Positions 1 to 13,796 of a stretch of DNA of 64,000 bases are shown in pieces. Under the pieces are notes generated by a model. The model did not search any database and was not told the origin of the DNA. It saw only the letters and a list, made by a program, of their open reading frames with translations. How positions within the stretch are numbered: the stretch's first letter is position 1; every line of letters starts with the position of its first letter. The position numbers were made by a program, and so were the translations under genes. This DNA comes from Epiperipatus broadwayi (Eukaryota; Onychophora; Udeonychophora; Euonychophora; Peripatidae): positions 122,001-186,000 of the forward strand of contig JAQFVV010000500.1 of assembly GCA_028023455.1 (NCBI GenBank), read 5' to 3'.

Positions 1-159
1 GTTTAGACAAAGCAACATAGGCAGTAAAGAAATATGAAAATAAATGAAAATGATATATTTATATAATTAATTTATTGAATCCAATAAAATAATAATAAAA
101 AAAAAAGTTAATGATATTAAAAAAATATAATAGTGAAACAGGAAAGGAATAACATCTTA

Positions 160-280
160 TAAATTAAAAATAATATACTACTTCATATATAGAGAAAATA
201 TTGAAAACATTAAATATAACCTTAATGCATTTTTGGTTCTGAGCATCCTTGTTAAAGACAATTATTATATTCAAAATAAA
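160..280. repeat. Half copy of a fold-back MITE
   Basis: The segment with GAAAATATTGAAAACATT, then CTTAATGCATTTTTGGTTCTG and GAGCATCCTTGTTAAAGAC, matches one arm of the fold-back element at 49780-50010 and, inverted, the segment at 43290-43425. Only one arm is recognisable here. The rest of 1-900 is AT-rich sequence in which I see no coding or structured feature. Confidence 0.5.
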
Positions 281-899
281 ATTAAAAAAGCATTTGCCTT
301 TGAGAAAGATGTTTAGCATTTAATGTGTTCAATATTTGTAATATTTAGCATTACCTTTAATTCATTACAAATCAATAATGAAGTTATCATAATTTTTTTA
401 AATCATCTTAGTATTGAAAGAAAACATTTTTAGCAATATGAAGAAAAGATAGCATAATTACTAAAGAGATATTATATCATGAGATGTAATCACCAATGTA
501 TTAACAACAATATCATTTGAAATGAGTTGAAATCATTGTAAATAAGAAAGCAAAAAAATATATAGGAAAATTGGTGGTAAAATTATATATAAAATGCCTA
601 AAATAAGGATATACTATACTACATCATTTGGACTTAAAACAGTTATATCAAATAGATCTCGTCCAAGATATTAAAAGCAGTTTAAAAAATGATTAATATG
701 TATATTTTGCATTGGGTTTATATTATTAAAAAGCAAAAATCTTTCTGACTTAACCTCATAATTGGTCAAAAGGCTATATCCACTGGACTCTTTCCTAAAA
801 AAAAAAATCTGTTCCCTTTTCAATTATTTCTAATAACAATTTCTGCACAGAGCTCAGTATAATGCCTCCCATCTTTTATCATTTTAAGTAAAAGTTGCA

Positions 900-3175
900 A
901 GCCCTCAGCTGTCCTGAACTTCCTATATTTATGTCTTGGGTAACAATCATGCTGATTATAGCATTACAAAGTCTAACATCATGATAAAGTCAAATCTCTC
1001 CCTGATAGCATTCATCCTGGGTCATATGCCATTCCTAAATATCTTCTTTTGCATATTAGCAATTTCACGCTTTTATCATGAATTTACTTTTTGTCTAAAT
1101 AAATTCACCGTATTGATGGATTTTACCCAGTATCATTAATTCCATTCTTTAAAATGAATACCATTCCTTCTCCTTTAAATAACTATCATCCTATCTGTAT
1201 TCTCATTTACTTACAAAAATTATTGAATCGTATCATAAAGAATAAGATTCAATCTATTATACTCCCTTCAATTTGAAAATATCAATATGCAAAAAAGAAG
1301 CCTCCACCTCTGATATTACCATGCTGCGTAGAATTATACTTATGTCAGTGCTTCAAAGAAAACCCGTTCCATTGTAGTACAGATAGATATTTCACCTACC
1401 TTTAATTCTGTACTCACTGACTCTCACAGACCTGTTCCTATTCGCTACATATTAGCTAACTTATTAACAAATTGAGAAGTTTCTATTATTCTCAATGGCA
1501 AAGTGTCCCCAGGATTTAAGTCTTTTAAGTCTATTGCACAAGAGACTTTTCATAACCTATATCAACATGCCTTTTCTTGAAATAGTAAAAGAAACTATCT
1601 GATAGTCACGTCCCATGTCCTAATGATTAGAAGGGCTATCAAGCATATAACTTTTATGGATAAGTCATCTTCCTCTTCTTCAAGAAATATCTACAGTCAA
1701 TTATCTCCATTCTAAAAGGGTACAATGCTTGTTTTAAACTCTAATTTAATCTTAATAAATCATCCACATGGAATATACTCTCTGGTAAGTGTATCTTGTC
1801 TCCCCATACTGCACCCTCACACAAATTTTCTCAACTTTCCTATCTATAAATCAATAAATAACATGAGAATGACAATTCAGAACTCTCTGTTCTCATATAT
1901 TGAAAAAATCATTAATGCTCTGATCAAAGTGTACCTGACTCTTCATGCAAAACTCTTTCTAATCAACATTTTAATTTTTCCGATAACAACATACTGTATG
2001 TCAAACATTAAGTTTACCAATGCATTTAAAAAGATATATTCACTTTGTTCCAAATTAATTTGGAATAAAAAAGCTGTGGTCATCAGTATTATAATACTGA
2101 ATAGGCATGCCGAAAAAATGGCCTCTCACACTCAATTCCTACCTTTTTCTTTCAGAGATCATTTCAATTCAATATTTAAATTTGTATCTGTGTACCCTGA
2201 TGCTGTAAAATTGATCCAGATTACCCCTACTGATACCCCATCGCCCAGTAGTGCTAAGTTTTTTTAATTCCTTAACAAATGTGTCACTGCTCATCTTAAG
2301 CTGAATCAACATTCCTTTTCAGAGAAAATAATTTATTGGGCGGCCTATAATATGACTCATAATACCAATCAATATCAAACATGATCTCTATTTAATCTCA
2401 ATAATAAACAAATCATTTCAAAATTCAAATTTTGATATCTAGAATCAAAATATCTTGATTTCCTTATTAAAATCAATCTAGATGGTCTACCCACTAATCA
2501 CTATTTGTCGCAAAGAATGGTATATGCTAACATTGACCCTATCTGCTCTCTCTGCCATAAATCAGAAGAAACAATTCATCATTTTTTATTCCAATGTTCA
2601 GCCCTTCTTGTATATAGAAATACTGTTGAAACAATCACTAAATCATGCATTTCATTAATCACCACCAACCTCATGGATAGCATGAAGTGTGAACTCTTTC
2701 CTTTCCATTAAAGTCACAAATTTCAATCATGTTCATCCTTTGGGCTCTGAGATATCACTTTTTGTTTTAAGACTACATCCAAGAAATTCCAGTCCCTGTT
2801 TTACAATCACATATCTAAAATCAAAAACAGAGATAAGGTGCTAGCTTCCCCCTGATATACATGTAGCCTCATTACTCTTCCCTCTCCTTTGTAATACTAG
2901 GTTATTAACTGATAAATATATATTAAAAATAGCAATAGACACATGATATAGGTATGTATTGAATGTGTTTCCGATATTATATTTATAATTACTATGAACA
3001 TCTCTATACAATTTTTTTTTCTCTCTGATTGTTTAATATGATTAAATATCAGATCACATACACTTTGTATTATCCATATATATATTGTTAACTAATTTTT
3101 TTTTTCAAACTGTTCAATATGTTAAACTTATATCCAATTTAAAACCTAATAAAAGTTGATTTTAAAAATAAAAAA
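900..3175 (+). mobile_element. L1/Tx1-like LINE, 5-prime truncated, degraded
   Basis: Near 1180-1260 the plus strand reads NYHPICILIYLQKLLNRIIK, like the NYRPISLLNVDYKILAKVLA motif of L1-type reverse transcriptases, but frames break repeatedly. An open stretch at 1725-2267 covers the post-RT region, including SLCSKLIWNKK, the counterpart of L1 SLIFKFIWNGKK. At 2505-2711 a CSLCHKSEETIHHFLFQC string gives the C-x2-C-x7-H-x4-C knuckle typical of the LINE C-terminus. The 3-prime end is an AATAAA-containing tail near 3150-3175. It is an inactive relic, antisense to MMS22L. Family placement is by motif only. Confidence 0.75.
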
Positions 3176-3189
3176 GCATATAAGCTTTT

Positions 3190-4390
3190 CTGCTGTAAAG
3201 TGTTATCAAAATGCAACAACAGTGATTAGATTAAATGGTAACATTATTTATTATTAATTAGCACAAGGATTTTTTTCTAGTTAACCATTAAATTAAATAT
3301 CATAAAGGAACATGTAGAGATTCCAAGCAGGAAATGCAATTCACTACTGAATTTATTAAATCCTTCAATTCTGTCATTATAGACATAGATTTGGCAGCCA
3401 TTAATTATGTGGTTCATGGTTAGTATTAGCATACCTTTATGTAAGTCAATGGTTGTTCAATTGCATTTATGAAACAGATAAACAAAATGACTAAAATACT
3501 GGCCTAAATCTGTTAACGAGATTCCAGTAATGTCTCAAATGCAGATGGCTTTACTACTAAATCCAGAAAAAGAAATTTGTTTGGAATCTCATAAGAAGTC
3601 CATCGTTTATGCCAGAGTACATCGGTTATAAGTTTTTAGTTGAATATCCAGAAAGTGAATCTCAATTTGAGTCTTATGTGGCAAACCTATATCTTGAATT
3701 TTTGGTAAGTTATGAAAGAATAACATTTATTAAGGTGATTCCATATCTCCAGAATATTTTATGAAAAGTAATTTTCAAATTAAAATAAAAAGCAACAGAG
3801 AGTAAAAATAAATAGAGATTACTAAAATCATTTAGGCTTCACAGATAAAAGTATTGTGTATGCTAAAAATATTTAATAAAGGTTACAGACAACTATTAGA
3901 TGAAAGTAATGAAGTAGAATTAAAATTAAATGCACCAACAGAGAGAGAGAGAGAGAGAGAGATAGTTTTTCAAAAAAAAGAGAATAAATAAAGATTAATG
4001 ACAATGATTTACAAGATGTGAACAATTATAAAATCCAATTAATACAGGAATAAAATTAAACAAAAAATTAAACTTAAATAGAACTTTCAGAAGAAGCAAT
4101 GTAATATTAAAATGAAATGCACTAAGTCTATGAAAATGAATACTTTTAAGAAATGTGTTCAACTAATGTTTACATAAGAGTTAAGTGTTAAGAAATTCGA
4201 AACTAGACATTTAACATATGAAGAAATAGATATTACTAAACATTATTGAAAGAATTAAAAGGCTAAACTGGACAAGAATAGATCTAAAAAAAGACAATTT
4301 TAAACAAATTTGCTAAAGTGAAAAAAAGCTATGGATCAAAAAAATGGATTGAACTCTGAGAGACCTCCAATCTGAAATGAAATGATAATA
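3190..4390 (+). mobile_element. RTE-like LINE relic, interrupted
   Basis: Frame-shifted fragments follow RT and 3-prime motifs of the RTE-like family also seen at 45.3-47.6 kb. They are an ATTVI stretch near 3215-3240, DSISPEYF near 3737-3765, LLDESNEVELKLN near 3890-3930, and RIKRLNW with downstream residues near 4250-4275. Roughly 3250-3720 does not match and looks like an insertion or diverged stretch. A (GA)n tract lies at 3940-3962. Confidence 0.6.
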
Positions 4391-4399
4391 TTGAAGATG

Positions 4400-7031
4400 A
4401 ATATATTTATATAAAGAGAGGAGAGAAAAGATAAATACTATAATCATATAAATAAAAACTACTAGTTATTAACATCAAAATCGTATACATATATAAAATT
4501 AAAATTACCAATCTTTTATGAAAATGATTCCACAAAATAACTAAAATCTTGATATCAGAATGAAAATATTGTTTAAGAAAATAAAGACTGCGAAGATAAT
4601 ATCGTTGTTGAACTTCTGCAACAAATTCACTGCACTAAAAAAAAAAAAAAAAACACTTTCAAAAAGGAATACAGTAATGATTTACAATAGAAAATAATAA
4701 TAATAGATATCCTAAATTAACTTCCAAATAGATTTCAAAGAACTTCCAATTTAATTTCACAAGATAAATAATATATTTATATATTTTTAAAATTACAGCA
4801 AAGTTTTCTATTTAAAAATCACAATAAACTGCCACTTTCTTTACATTTTGATGCCAATGATAGCCAACTACTTACTGAAATCCATTATTTTATTTTGTTT
4901 ATTTTACTTTATTTTCATTACCAAGGATAATATTAATTTTATGCTTCTAATGAGAGAGATAGCAATTCAACAAAAATATCAAAATTTTGAAACGGAACTA
5001 TTTAAATGCTATATGAATACTAAGAAAAATAGCATGTATCAAATAAATTTAAATAATGTATATTAATATAAATACTGATGAAATTAAAGAATGCATTTAA
5101 CTGTGATTTTAAATGCAAAAAGACAACTTTGAGGATATTTATAAATAAACTATTTTTTCCTCCTTTTTTTTTGTAATTCTTATTTTATTATAATTTACCA
5201 AAATTTATAGAAGAAATAATGGAAGCAAAAAAAAAAAAAATTATATTTAAAGTTTGACTAAAAATATCAATCTTGACTATGACACAAGAGTTACTCTTAC
5301 AGGCTTATTATCATTTTTTTTTTTTTTTTTGAGATTTTCACTACATGTGAATTTATAATAGTATAAAAATTTACAGCAAATATAATATCTCTAAAAAAAT
5401 GTAAAATATTTAAAAAAATTTTTTTCAATTAAATAAAAAAATCATACATTATTTTAAATACGCTTTTATGTTTAGACCTATTTAGTATTTGAAAACCATT
5501 CAGAAAAGTATATTTAATAATTAAAACATTTTTTCTAATTATTCTTTTTTTTTAATAAAAAAAATTACATTTCTATTTTTAACAACTGCTTAAAAAACAA
5601 CTTCCAAAATAAAAGGCTGAAGAATGACAAAATCCAAAATTTTAAAAAAAAAAAAGTATGGCACATAATTTTACAACATTTTTTATAAATTTCATATGAC
5701 TGGAACTTTTCATTGCTCGTTTCTTTTTCTGTAGAGTAAAACTTCACTGCACCTTTTCTATTACTTTTATTTTTCCACACTTATCAAGTATTTACTTTTC
5801 TCTGGCTCTATTGGTCCTCAAATTGCTGCTTTCAATTTGACACAATAGTTGACCACACAAATATATATATATTTTAATTTTGAAACAATGTATAATAATA
5901 CTTTTTGTTCTCCGTCATTTTTCTTTAGACTAAGCCAAAATTTGATAACAATGTTGTTAAGTCATATCCATCATGGATGAATAGTAGCACATTACTTTTG
6001 TGCTTTAATTCATTGCAAGCAGTTCTGGATATTCTCATCTTCTTTATAATTTCATTCACTGTCATGTTTTACTATATTTTATTCCTGTTATTGCTTTTTT
6101 TCTATTATGGCAGGGATGCTAATCTATGTTGCATACACCAAACACAGTATATTGTGATATTAATTTTGGTAATTAAACTTCTGATTATAAAAATAAAAAT
6201 TAAGGTTAGATCTTTTATAAAATAATATTATAATTAAAAATATTTTTTATCAATATACAGAAAAAAAAATTAGAACAAATATAATTCCATGATTAAAACT
6301 TAGCAAAAAAAAAAATTGTACTGCATTCTTTCTGTAAGTAAATTTTTCACACTTGTTTAACTTTGACAACTAATCCAGAGCAATTCCATAATATCAATAA
6401 AAATGACAAAAAAAAAATACATCTATGTGATTTAACTTTTAAAAATATTCCCTTAATTCCAATCATATCTATTTGAAATATACAATACTTACTCTTAAAA
6501 ATTTTTTATAGTTCATTAATATATTTTTAAAAAAATGTTAAATATTATTTAATTTTGTATAGTGCCCGTGAACTCATGTGGATAGTAAAACGTGAGCCAT
6601 CCCTGTATTACAATATATAGTATTTTTGGATTATAAAATATGAGCCACCCTATATTATAGTATAGTATTTATTTTATTTCAAAAAAAAGATAAAGATGAA
6701 AAAGGGATCATGAAAATAAAAGCTTTCTTTTATGAGCACAGTATGATTAATAGTAATAATCAATTGTGCACATAAAATTTGGACAAAACAAATGTTAATC
6801 AGAGATTTTTTTAGCGAGTAATACTTGAGATATAGTATAATATTGTGTGCGCTTGTGCAATTATAATCATTAAATTGCTCTTATCTAAAAATTTTAATGG
6901 TTTCCTCGAACATATTTTTATTTTCCATCATCTTGAAAAATTGTAGCTCAAGATTTTACTCTATAAATGCAACATTCTTAAACAAATATGTACATAAAAA
7001 AAACATAACAGCAAAAAAAAAAAAAACTTAC
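4400..7031. other. MMS22L intron remainder, no gene seen
   Basis: AT-rich sequence with many A and T homopolymers. Open frames at 4848-5066, 5565-5780 and 5977-6225 are low-complexity and resemble no family I recognise. No exon matching the next MMS22L segment was found. Confidence 0.5.
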
Positions 7032-7094
7032 TTCATTATTTATGCTTAACTTCAATAAATTTTCCAAGAGGAATGAAAAGCTGTTTGATTTTGC
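7032..7094 (-). CDS. MMS22L: MMS22L exon (last in window)
   Basis: This 63-nt exon has acceptor CAATTTCAG and donor GAA|GTAAGTTTT. It encodes 21 codons, AKSNSFSFLLENLLKLSINN plus E. The core parallels human ESNWNFVEELLKKSI. Start and end are both phase 0. No exon matching the next human segment was found between 1 and 7031, so the gene continues outside the window. Confidence 0.88.
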
Positions 7095-7487
7095 CTGAAA
7101 TTGTAAAAAACAATCTTTTTTTAAATGCTTTTATTTTATTTGAGAACTAATATACTAAAAAGCAAAAAATATTTTTTTTGTTGAACACAATTTTGATTAT
7201 TATATATAAGTTTAAATAAAAATGTGAATCATCCCTAAATTAATTAATTTAATCAATAATAGATTATTTAGTTTGATCATAAACTGTATTGCTTGAATTA
7301 ATTTATGGATGCCTCGAGCTTTTATTTAAAGTTACATATCACAATTAAAAGTGTTCAAGAAAAAATATATTCTTTGATTTTTAGTGCATTAGTCCTCAAA
7401 TTAAGTAAAAGCAGTTTTTAAAAAATATTTTTTATATATACTATTTTTTAGTGTTTGCCCATATATATAGTAATACCATTTAAAATT

Positions 7488-8245
7488 GGTTATAAGATTT
7501 ACATGAAGGCAGCAGTTTAAAAAAAAAACAAGTTTCATGTAAATAATCCAATGGGAAATTAATATTTAATTATTGATTTCTTTTTCCTTCTATTTTAATT
7601 AATTGTAAATATCCTTAAAATTTCTTCCTCAAATTAAATAAAAGTGTTTACTTAAAAAAATATAGTGATGTCTATTATGCAAGACTAAAAACTTAACCAA
7701 ACCAATTTGAATGAAGAACTATCAACTATGTTAGGCAGGACAATCCTGAAATATTGCATTGTTAAATTGCAATCATTGAAACTGAACATGTGTACAAAAT
7801 TTGAAGAAAATTCTTTCATTCTACCCCTGAAATCTTGCATTGTCAATTATAATAAACACATATCCATAATTTAAAGAAAATCTGTATGGAAGAAGTAGAT
7901 TAAAACTCTTTCATAAGATTTTTGTTTTTATTAAGATAGCACTTTAAAAAAGCAAGTTTTATGTAAATGATCCATAGAAAAATAGATCCCAATCTTCCTT
8001 TTTTTTTTTCTAGTTTCTTTTTAATTATATTTAAATGCCTCTAAAATGTCTTTCTCAAATTAAATGAAAGCATTTAAAAGTCAGTTACAAGATTTTGTTT
8101 TTATTAAAAGAGCAACTTAGAAAAGTAAACAATCCAAAGGGAATTATGATTTCAATTTTCTTTTTTTTTTCCTTCCTATTTTAATTAATCGTAATTATCT
8201 CTAAAAAATTTTCCTCAAATTAAATAAAAACTGTTTAAAAAATTG
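7488..8245. repeat. Three diverged copies of a ~165-bp repeat
   Basis: Similar blocks start at about 7488, 7912 and 8083. Each runs from an ATAAGATTT or ACAAGATTTT start through a CCTTCTATTTTAATTAAT-like core to CTCAAATTAAATRAAA. The last two are directly adjacent. Between the first and second, two shorter ~90-bp related units (7740-7900) share the phrase CTGAAATATTGCATTGT. Confidence 0.6.
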
Positions 8246-8261
8246 CTGGATCATGTGAGCA

Positions 8262-8660
8262 GCAAGTAAATAAGTGACAAAGGCAGAATTGAGATGGTAA
8301 GCTAATGGTTTAATTTAAATACTGTATGAGCATATTTACAAATATACATAGCCTATTTAAGCCGTATTAAAATAATAAAAGGTCACGGTGACCTGTACAT
8401 AATAAACCTTAGTCTGCTTTGGACTTACAGAGGCAAGATTCTCTGAATTACATTAATACCAAAACCTATAGACCAGGTTCTGGGGTTTATATATCCCTCA
8501 AGATTTTTTGGAGTCTTTACAAACTTTACCAAACATGGTGTTTTTTTTTACATACACATGGTATTTTTGTACACCTCACTACATATGATACTTTTTACAG
8601 TCTCTGATCTTATAAGGCTAGGTATGCAGCTGTATGACCTAACAACATTGCTACACATTT
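8262..8660 (+). repeat. ~400-bp interspersed repeat, copy 1
   Basis: The whole segment is the reverse complement of 58205-58612 with moderate divergence. Shared landmarks in order are AAGTGACAAAGGCAGAATTGAG, GGTGACCTGTACATAATAAACC, TCTCTGAATTACATTAATACC, and TATGACCTAACAACATTGCTA. There is no coding potential. It may be a non-autonomous element; termini were not resolved. Confidence 0.7.
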
Positions 8661-8689
8661 ATTGTTACACAATTATTTATATAATCATT

Positions 8690-9720
8690 ATATATATATA
8701 TAATTATTTCACACAATCATTAACATAATTATTGAACAAAGTTATTATTTTTATTGTACACAAATATTATATTTATTGTTGCACACACACACACACACAT
8801 ATTCCTTGCTTGACATTGAACACTGAAAAATATTGTGCTATCTATTGCATATGATTCAAAACTTACTGAACTGATTTGAAAGGCAGCCTATTAAAACTAG
8901 AGCTTCTCAAAACTTTGCTAATGCAATAAATAAACCAAACTGGATTCACAAAGTGATCTCTTGATATAATTTTTTAAGAGACCAGAGAAAAAAATTATAG
9001 ATAAAAAGTAATTTACAATTAGTCACTGTAATACAGTATATACAAACAAGTCTAGTATTTCGATTTATTTATAATTTGATTGATTAAAAGTAATATATAT
9101 ATAAAACATGGTGCTATCAATGAAAGTTATTGCAGCAGTTGTAAAACTAATTGCAATACTTAACAATCTAGTGGTTTGGATAATATGCTTATTAGTAATA
9201 TTATTGTTCAATATTTAACAAAAAGACTCCAGAATTAAGGCATGTAATCATTACTGTTAGAGTAACAAAAAAATTAAAAAACAGGTATTACATTATACTT
9301 ACTAATGAGTGAAAAAAAAATGGATAAAAATAATGTTAGAATTTATTATTGTTACAAGAGTATATTAAATAAAATCAAAGAAATAATATATTTTGCAATA
9401 AAAAATAATTTATTTACTAAACAAATGTAAATTATTTAACAACAACAAAAAAATACCTATGGTAAATAAAATATATGCAGAAATGAAAATCCATAAGAAA
9501 TGTCCACATTTATTCATAAATTTAAAGGTACAAATTTATTAAATAAAGAAATAATATTTGCAATAAAAAAAATGTATATTAATTAAAGAAAGTAAAAAAT
9601 AATCCACACACAAAAGGTACACAAAATAAAAATAAAAGCAGTTATGTTGAACTATACTAAATCAGAATTACTTAAATTTTTATTTGGCAATAAAGATGAT
9701 TATCTATCATTCTATATACT
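8690..9720. other. AT-rich intron with short microsatellites
   Basis: Contains an (AT)n tract near 8690, an (AC)n tract near 8780-8800 and long A runs. I see no gene, LINE or inverted repeat in this stretch. Confidence 0.5.
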
Positions 9721-9939
9721 TATAGCTATAAATTTCAAAAGTAAATGCAGATATTTGCCTGAAGGTTTGTGATGACGGTATATTAGATGTGATAATATGT
9801 TAAACTATTTTCATCATCTATCAGTAAATGTTGGATGTATAAAAAATTTTAAACTTTATTTTAACTTTTCAAATAAAAAAAAAGTTGTTAATAACACACA
9901 AATAACACAGGTTGGTCATTATACGTTTAGAGTAGTATT

Positions 9940-9997
9940 ATTCTTGAATATCAAATTTAAGGCAAGTGCTCTAATCAACTGAGCTATTCTGTCAAAG
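9940..9997 (-). repeat. tRNA-like block in PLE A terminal repeat
   Basis: The minus strand reads AATAGCTCAGTTGATTAGAG, a good pol III A-box and D-arm, then a broken anticodon/T region. Equivalent blocks occur in both terminal repeats of copy C. No acceptor stem closes, so it is not a functional tRNA. Confidence 0.6.
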
Positions 9998-11881
9998 GCA
10001 ACAGATAGTAGAAATTTCATATATTTATATATGAAGGTTAGTTCAAATCCTCCTAAGTCCTTCAATTTTTTTTTTTATAATTATAAACTTTTTTTTTTCT
10101 AAGAGCAAAGTTAATTAGAGGCTTCCATATATTATGTATTGCCACACTAGGTTGACTTATAGAATTATTTGCCACTGTCATATGATCAGGTTCCTTGAAT
10201 TTTCTTCTTTGGACTTTTTCCTTAAAATATTTTTTGTATATTCCCAATTAATGGTCATTAATACATACCTGCACTGTAGACACATCTTTTTTTTATCTTT
10301 TAATCATTAGTTTGGATTTTTTCAATCGCTGTTCAACAGGACAACAGGTATCACCAATACATTTTCTTCCACATTCACATGGTATTTCATAGATGCAGTT
10401 TTTGTTCTTCAGCATTTCCGGTTTAGGCTTAGTAGAAGTAAGAATTCTTCGAAGTGTGGTATGGCTTTGGAAAGCTATTCTAATGTTATATTGACTGCAG
10501 ATTTTCTTTACTTTGTTCACCAATCCTGGTATGTATGAATATACTACAGTACCAATAAATGTTTTTTTTTTTCTTTTGATGTCTCTTTTTGTTGACTATT
10601 AATGGTTTTCTTGATAACTATTAAGGGATAACCATTCTTCATAAGTTTGTTCTATATGAATCTTTTTATTTTCCAAATCACTGGTTTCCGAACAAACTTT
10701 CTTTGCTAGGTTCCATAGTGATAGTATAATTCCAAATTTAGTGCTACTGGATATATATGCCAAGTACTTATTAGAGTGTGTTGGTTTCCTATAAACTGTT
10801 GTTTTTACTTTGTCCTGAGGGGGACTTGCCACAAGAACATCTAACAATGCCAATTTTTGTTCTCATTCCCATTGTGAATTTAATTGAAGCAGATAAATGT
10901 TGCTGATATGCGTTCAATATGACTGTAATTATGATCACAATGCAGCCATACTACAAATGTATCACCAATATAGCAAAGCCATACTTTAGGCAGACATAGA
11001 GTAGTATTTATGTCTGTAATTTCAAGTTCTTCCATGTAAATGTTGTTCAGCATGAGTGACAGTGGTGATACCATGGCCATCCCTTGATTTTGTTGTAAGA
11101 ATTCTGAGTTATATTAAAAGTACGTTTTGCAGAATATTAATAATTCCATTATACTATCAATAGATAGAGTTGCTCTAGTTTGTAGACTATTATCATCATA
11201 TAACCTCTTCCTTACAATAGACAATGCAATGGTACATTTGTAAACAAACTTTCCACACTAACACTTACCAAAATGTCAGTTCTTTCCATTTTCATGTCTC
11301 TGACTAATTCTACAAAGTGCTTATAATCCCTCACGAAGGGTTGTGTCTTGTATGCCAATGGACTACGAAATTCGAGAAGAAATCTAAACAAATTTTGACA
11401 TGATGAAATTTCTAGAACTAATAATAGACCTTAATGGAAGATTGTCTTTATTGATTTTAGGTAGTCCATACAGGTGAGGAATCTTACTGAAATATGAAAT
11501 TAATTTTCTTTATTCTGAATAACTGAAATACCTGTGATGCTTCCCGAGTAATGCTTATAATTTTATCTCTGTATTTGGTATTGGACTTTTTGCTACTTTT
11601 TTATATTGGCTTGCTATAAGCAGTCCTTATATTTTATTACCATAATCAGTTTTATCCATTACAATTATAGTGTTACCTTTGTCAGCAGGAAGAATAATTA
11701 TACCTGTTTGAGAGATTTAATAGCCTTCCTCTCATCACATCAAATGTCTGATTTCTGCTTCTGCATTTACTGTCTCTTAAGTGTCTTAACTCATCAACAT
11801 AACTCTGCTGCTTCTACCAGAGGCAATTTTTGGATAACTTTCTCAGTGGCTGCCATTATATCCATTAATGGAACCACTAAT

Positions 11882-12009
11882 TTGATGGTATAATGGTGTA
11901 GTTCAAATATTTTCCATGAACTGAGAATTCAGCATTGAGAAGGTGTTGATGGTATAATGGTGTAGTTCAAATATTTTCCATGAACTGAGAATTCAGCATT
12001 GAGAAGGTG
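11882..12009. repeat. Exact 64-bp tandem duplication inside PLE A
   Basis: Positions 11882-11945 and 11946-12009 appear identical over 64 bp, starting TTGATGGTATAATGGTG. Since the surrounding PLE is heavily mutated, an exact duplication must be much younger than the element. Confidence 0.85.
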
Positions 12010-12539
12010 TTTAGAACTAAAATTTTTCACTGATGAAGCTGATAGACTGTTGCAGTGACTTTTGATTTTCCTATGTAGATTTACAAGCTTCTTATCTTTC
12101 CATGAAATTTACAATATGATCTTTTCACTGCTTAACCAATTCTTGAGAAATCATTTGTAAGTTTATTTTTTAGAAAACATTCTACGGTAAACGCCTGAAA
12201 TCCTGGCAAAGCCGCTTGGAGCGTTGATGCTAGACAAAATCAATGAAATATAACGTTACCTGGCCGCAACTTTTTGATTTTTTTTTATAATACAACGTGA
12301 TTTTTTTTTTTATCGATTAAACAAATTTTGATTTTATTTATAATATGATTTCTTTATTATTTAACAAATTGTTATATTAATTTTCGTTGTTGTTTTTTTT
12401 TTTTTGTAACCTCACATTTTTCTTTATTCCAATAAATTTTGCTAATTTAATTTTGTGTACCTTTTATTTTGATGATTTTAAAACTTTGTACCGTTTCACG
12501 ACGTCCAAAAATTTGTTTTAATCCCGCCGCCGAAAAAAT

Positions 12540-13250
12540 AGAATACAATTATTTGCGACTTGTTTAGACTTTATTCTACCTTTTCTTTTTTTTTTTGCTT
12601 GACTAAATTGTTTTTTTATTCTTATTATGAAATCGAAAGTAACTTTCGCGTTGTTGGGTGTTAAAAAATTGTTTTGAAACACCCACCCTCGCATCAAAAA
12701 GTCAAGACCTTTTTTTTGTTGTTGTTGTTTTAAAAAAAAAAAAAAACCTTTTTTTTGTTTCACTTTTGTTTATATTTCGTTTGAATTAGCCTTTTCTTTT
12801 TTTTTGGCTTCTACAATAAAAGCAGCTTACTTTTTGGGGGTCTTACCGTACTGTTATTATTAACAAAAAGTACACCGAAAGAGTCATTTATTTCAAACCC
12901 CGACCTTGTTTGAAATAGAATGCAATTGTTTCCAATTTTCCCTTTTTTTTTTTTTGGTTGACAAAATTGTTTCTATCTTCTTATTAAATCAAAAGTTAAG
13001 TTTAGTGTTTTTTTTTGGGAATAAAAAAAATCGTTTTCAAACTCCGATACTCGGAAAAGTAATTGTAACAAAAAGTCCGTAATTTCTGTCGATTTTCAAC
13101 AACTTTTTTTCCTCAACCCTTTTGACTTTTATTTCTATTTCTTTTGAATTATCTTTTTTTTTTGCCTTCTACAATAAACTGCTTTGGGGGTGGGGGGTCC
13201 TACTTTGATAGTATTAACAAAAAGAAGTCATTTCTTTTAACCCCGCTGAA
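12540..13250. repeat. Two tandem ~377-bp diverged units
   Basis: Matching landmarks recur at about 377-bp spacing: GAATACAATTATTTG and GAATGCAATTGTTTC, GACTAAATTGTTTTTTTATTC and GACAAAATTGTTTCTATCTTC, and CTTCTACAATAAAAGC and CTTCTACAATAAACTGC followed by a GGGGG run. The duplication is old, with many substitutions. Confidence 0.7.
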
Positions 13251-13796
13251 AAAAGAAAAACATCATCCGAATACTTGTCAATTTCTAATGAAATCCAAAA
13301 AAAAAAAACTACACAAACTTTGAACTTTTTGAACCGATTTATTATTTTATTGCTGTAATAATCAAACAATCTAGTATTTGTGAGGACATTATGTGCCGGA
13401 AAAAAAGGACACAGTCTCCCTCACCTTTCGGTATTCGGCATTTGTGAAAAGTGTACAAATTGCACATACTCCTCAGACATGTTATTGGTCTCGTCTCGTT
13501 TCCCCGCAAAAACGTGACTTAGCGCGTGAGCTTTTGGCGAAGCGTGTTGGAACATACCCTTTGCCAATTTTTTACATATTAATATTTTTTTAGGGAAGGG
13601 TGGGGACCGTATGACAATTAATAACAACATTATTTAAATAGAAATGACATTACTCTATTACCGCCTTGATATTTAAACCCTCAAGCGATACGGTAATCAG
13701 CTATGAATAGAACGAATACGCGTAAATAGCTTCGAAGCACAAAACAGGCCGTAATATTTTTGTGCAATCTCATGTAAAGCGGCCTAGCGATGGGTT

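Larger units (their letters stand above)
9725..12178 (-). mobile_element. Penelope-like element A, 5-prime truncated
   Basis: On the minus strand three open pieces follow PLE order. The first (10880-11080) is the RT palm with SPLSLMLNNIYMEELE and CYIGD, where the family has YVDD, so a catalytic Asp is lost. The second (10599-10853) is the post-palm region with VYRKPTHSNKYLAY. The third (10293-10523) holds the GIY-YIG endonuclease start IYEIPCECGRKCIGDT. A terminal repeat with a tRNA-like block (9725-10075) follows the 3-prime end. Homology to copy C stops at 12178, where the anomalous island begins. It is in sense orientation to MMS22L and inactive. Confidence 0.85.

Noticed and set aside
1725-2267. 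180-codon open frame as a host gene
   Set aside because: Its IWNKK region and downstream zinc-knuckle frame place it inside a degraded L1-like LINE.
9940-9997. Functional tRNA gene
   Set aside because: An A-box-like D-arm is present, but there is no acceptor stem or complete T-arm, and the block recurs inside PLE terminal repeats.
13393-13630. Overlapping opposite-strand ORFs in the CG-containing island
   Set aside because: Neither shows a motif or family resemblance. Mutual overlap on opposite strands suggests chance openness in less AT-rich sequence.
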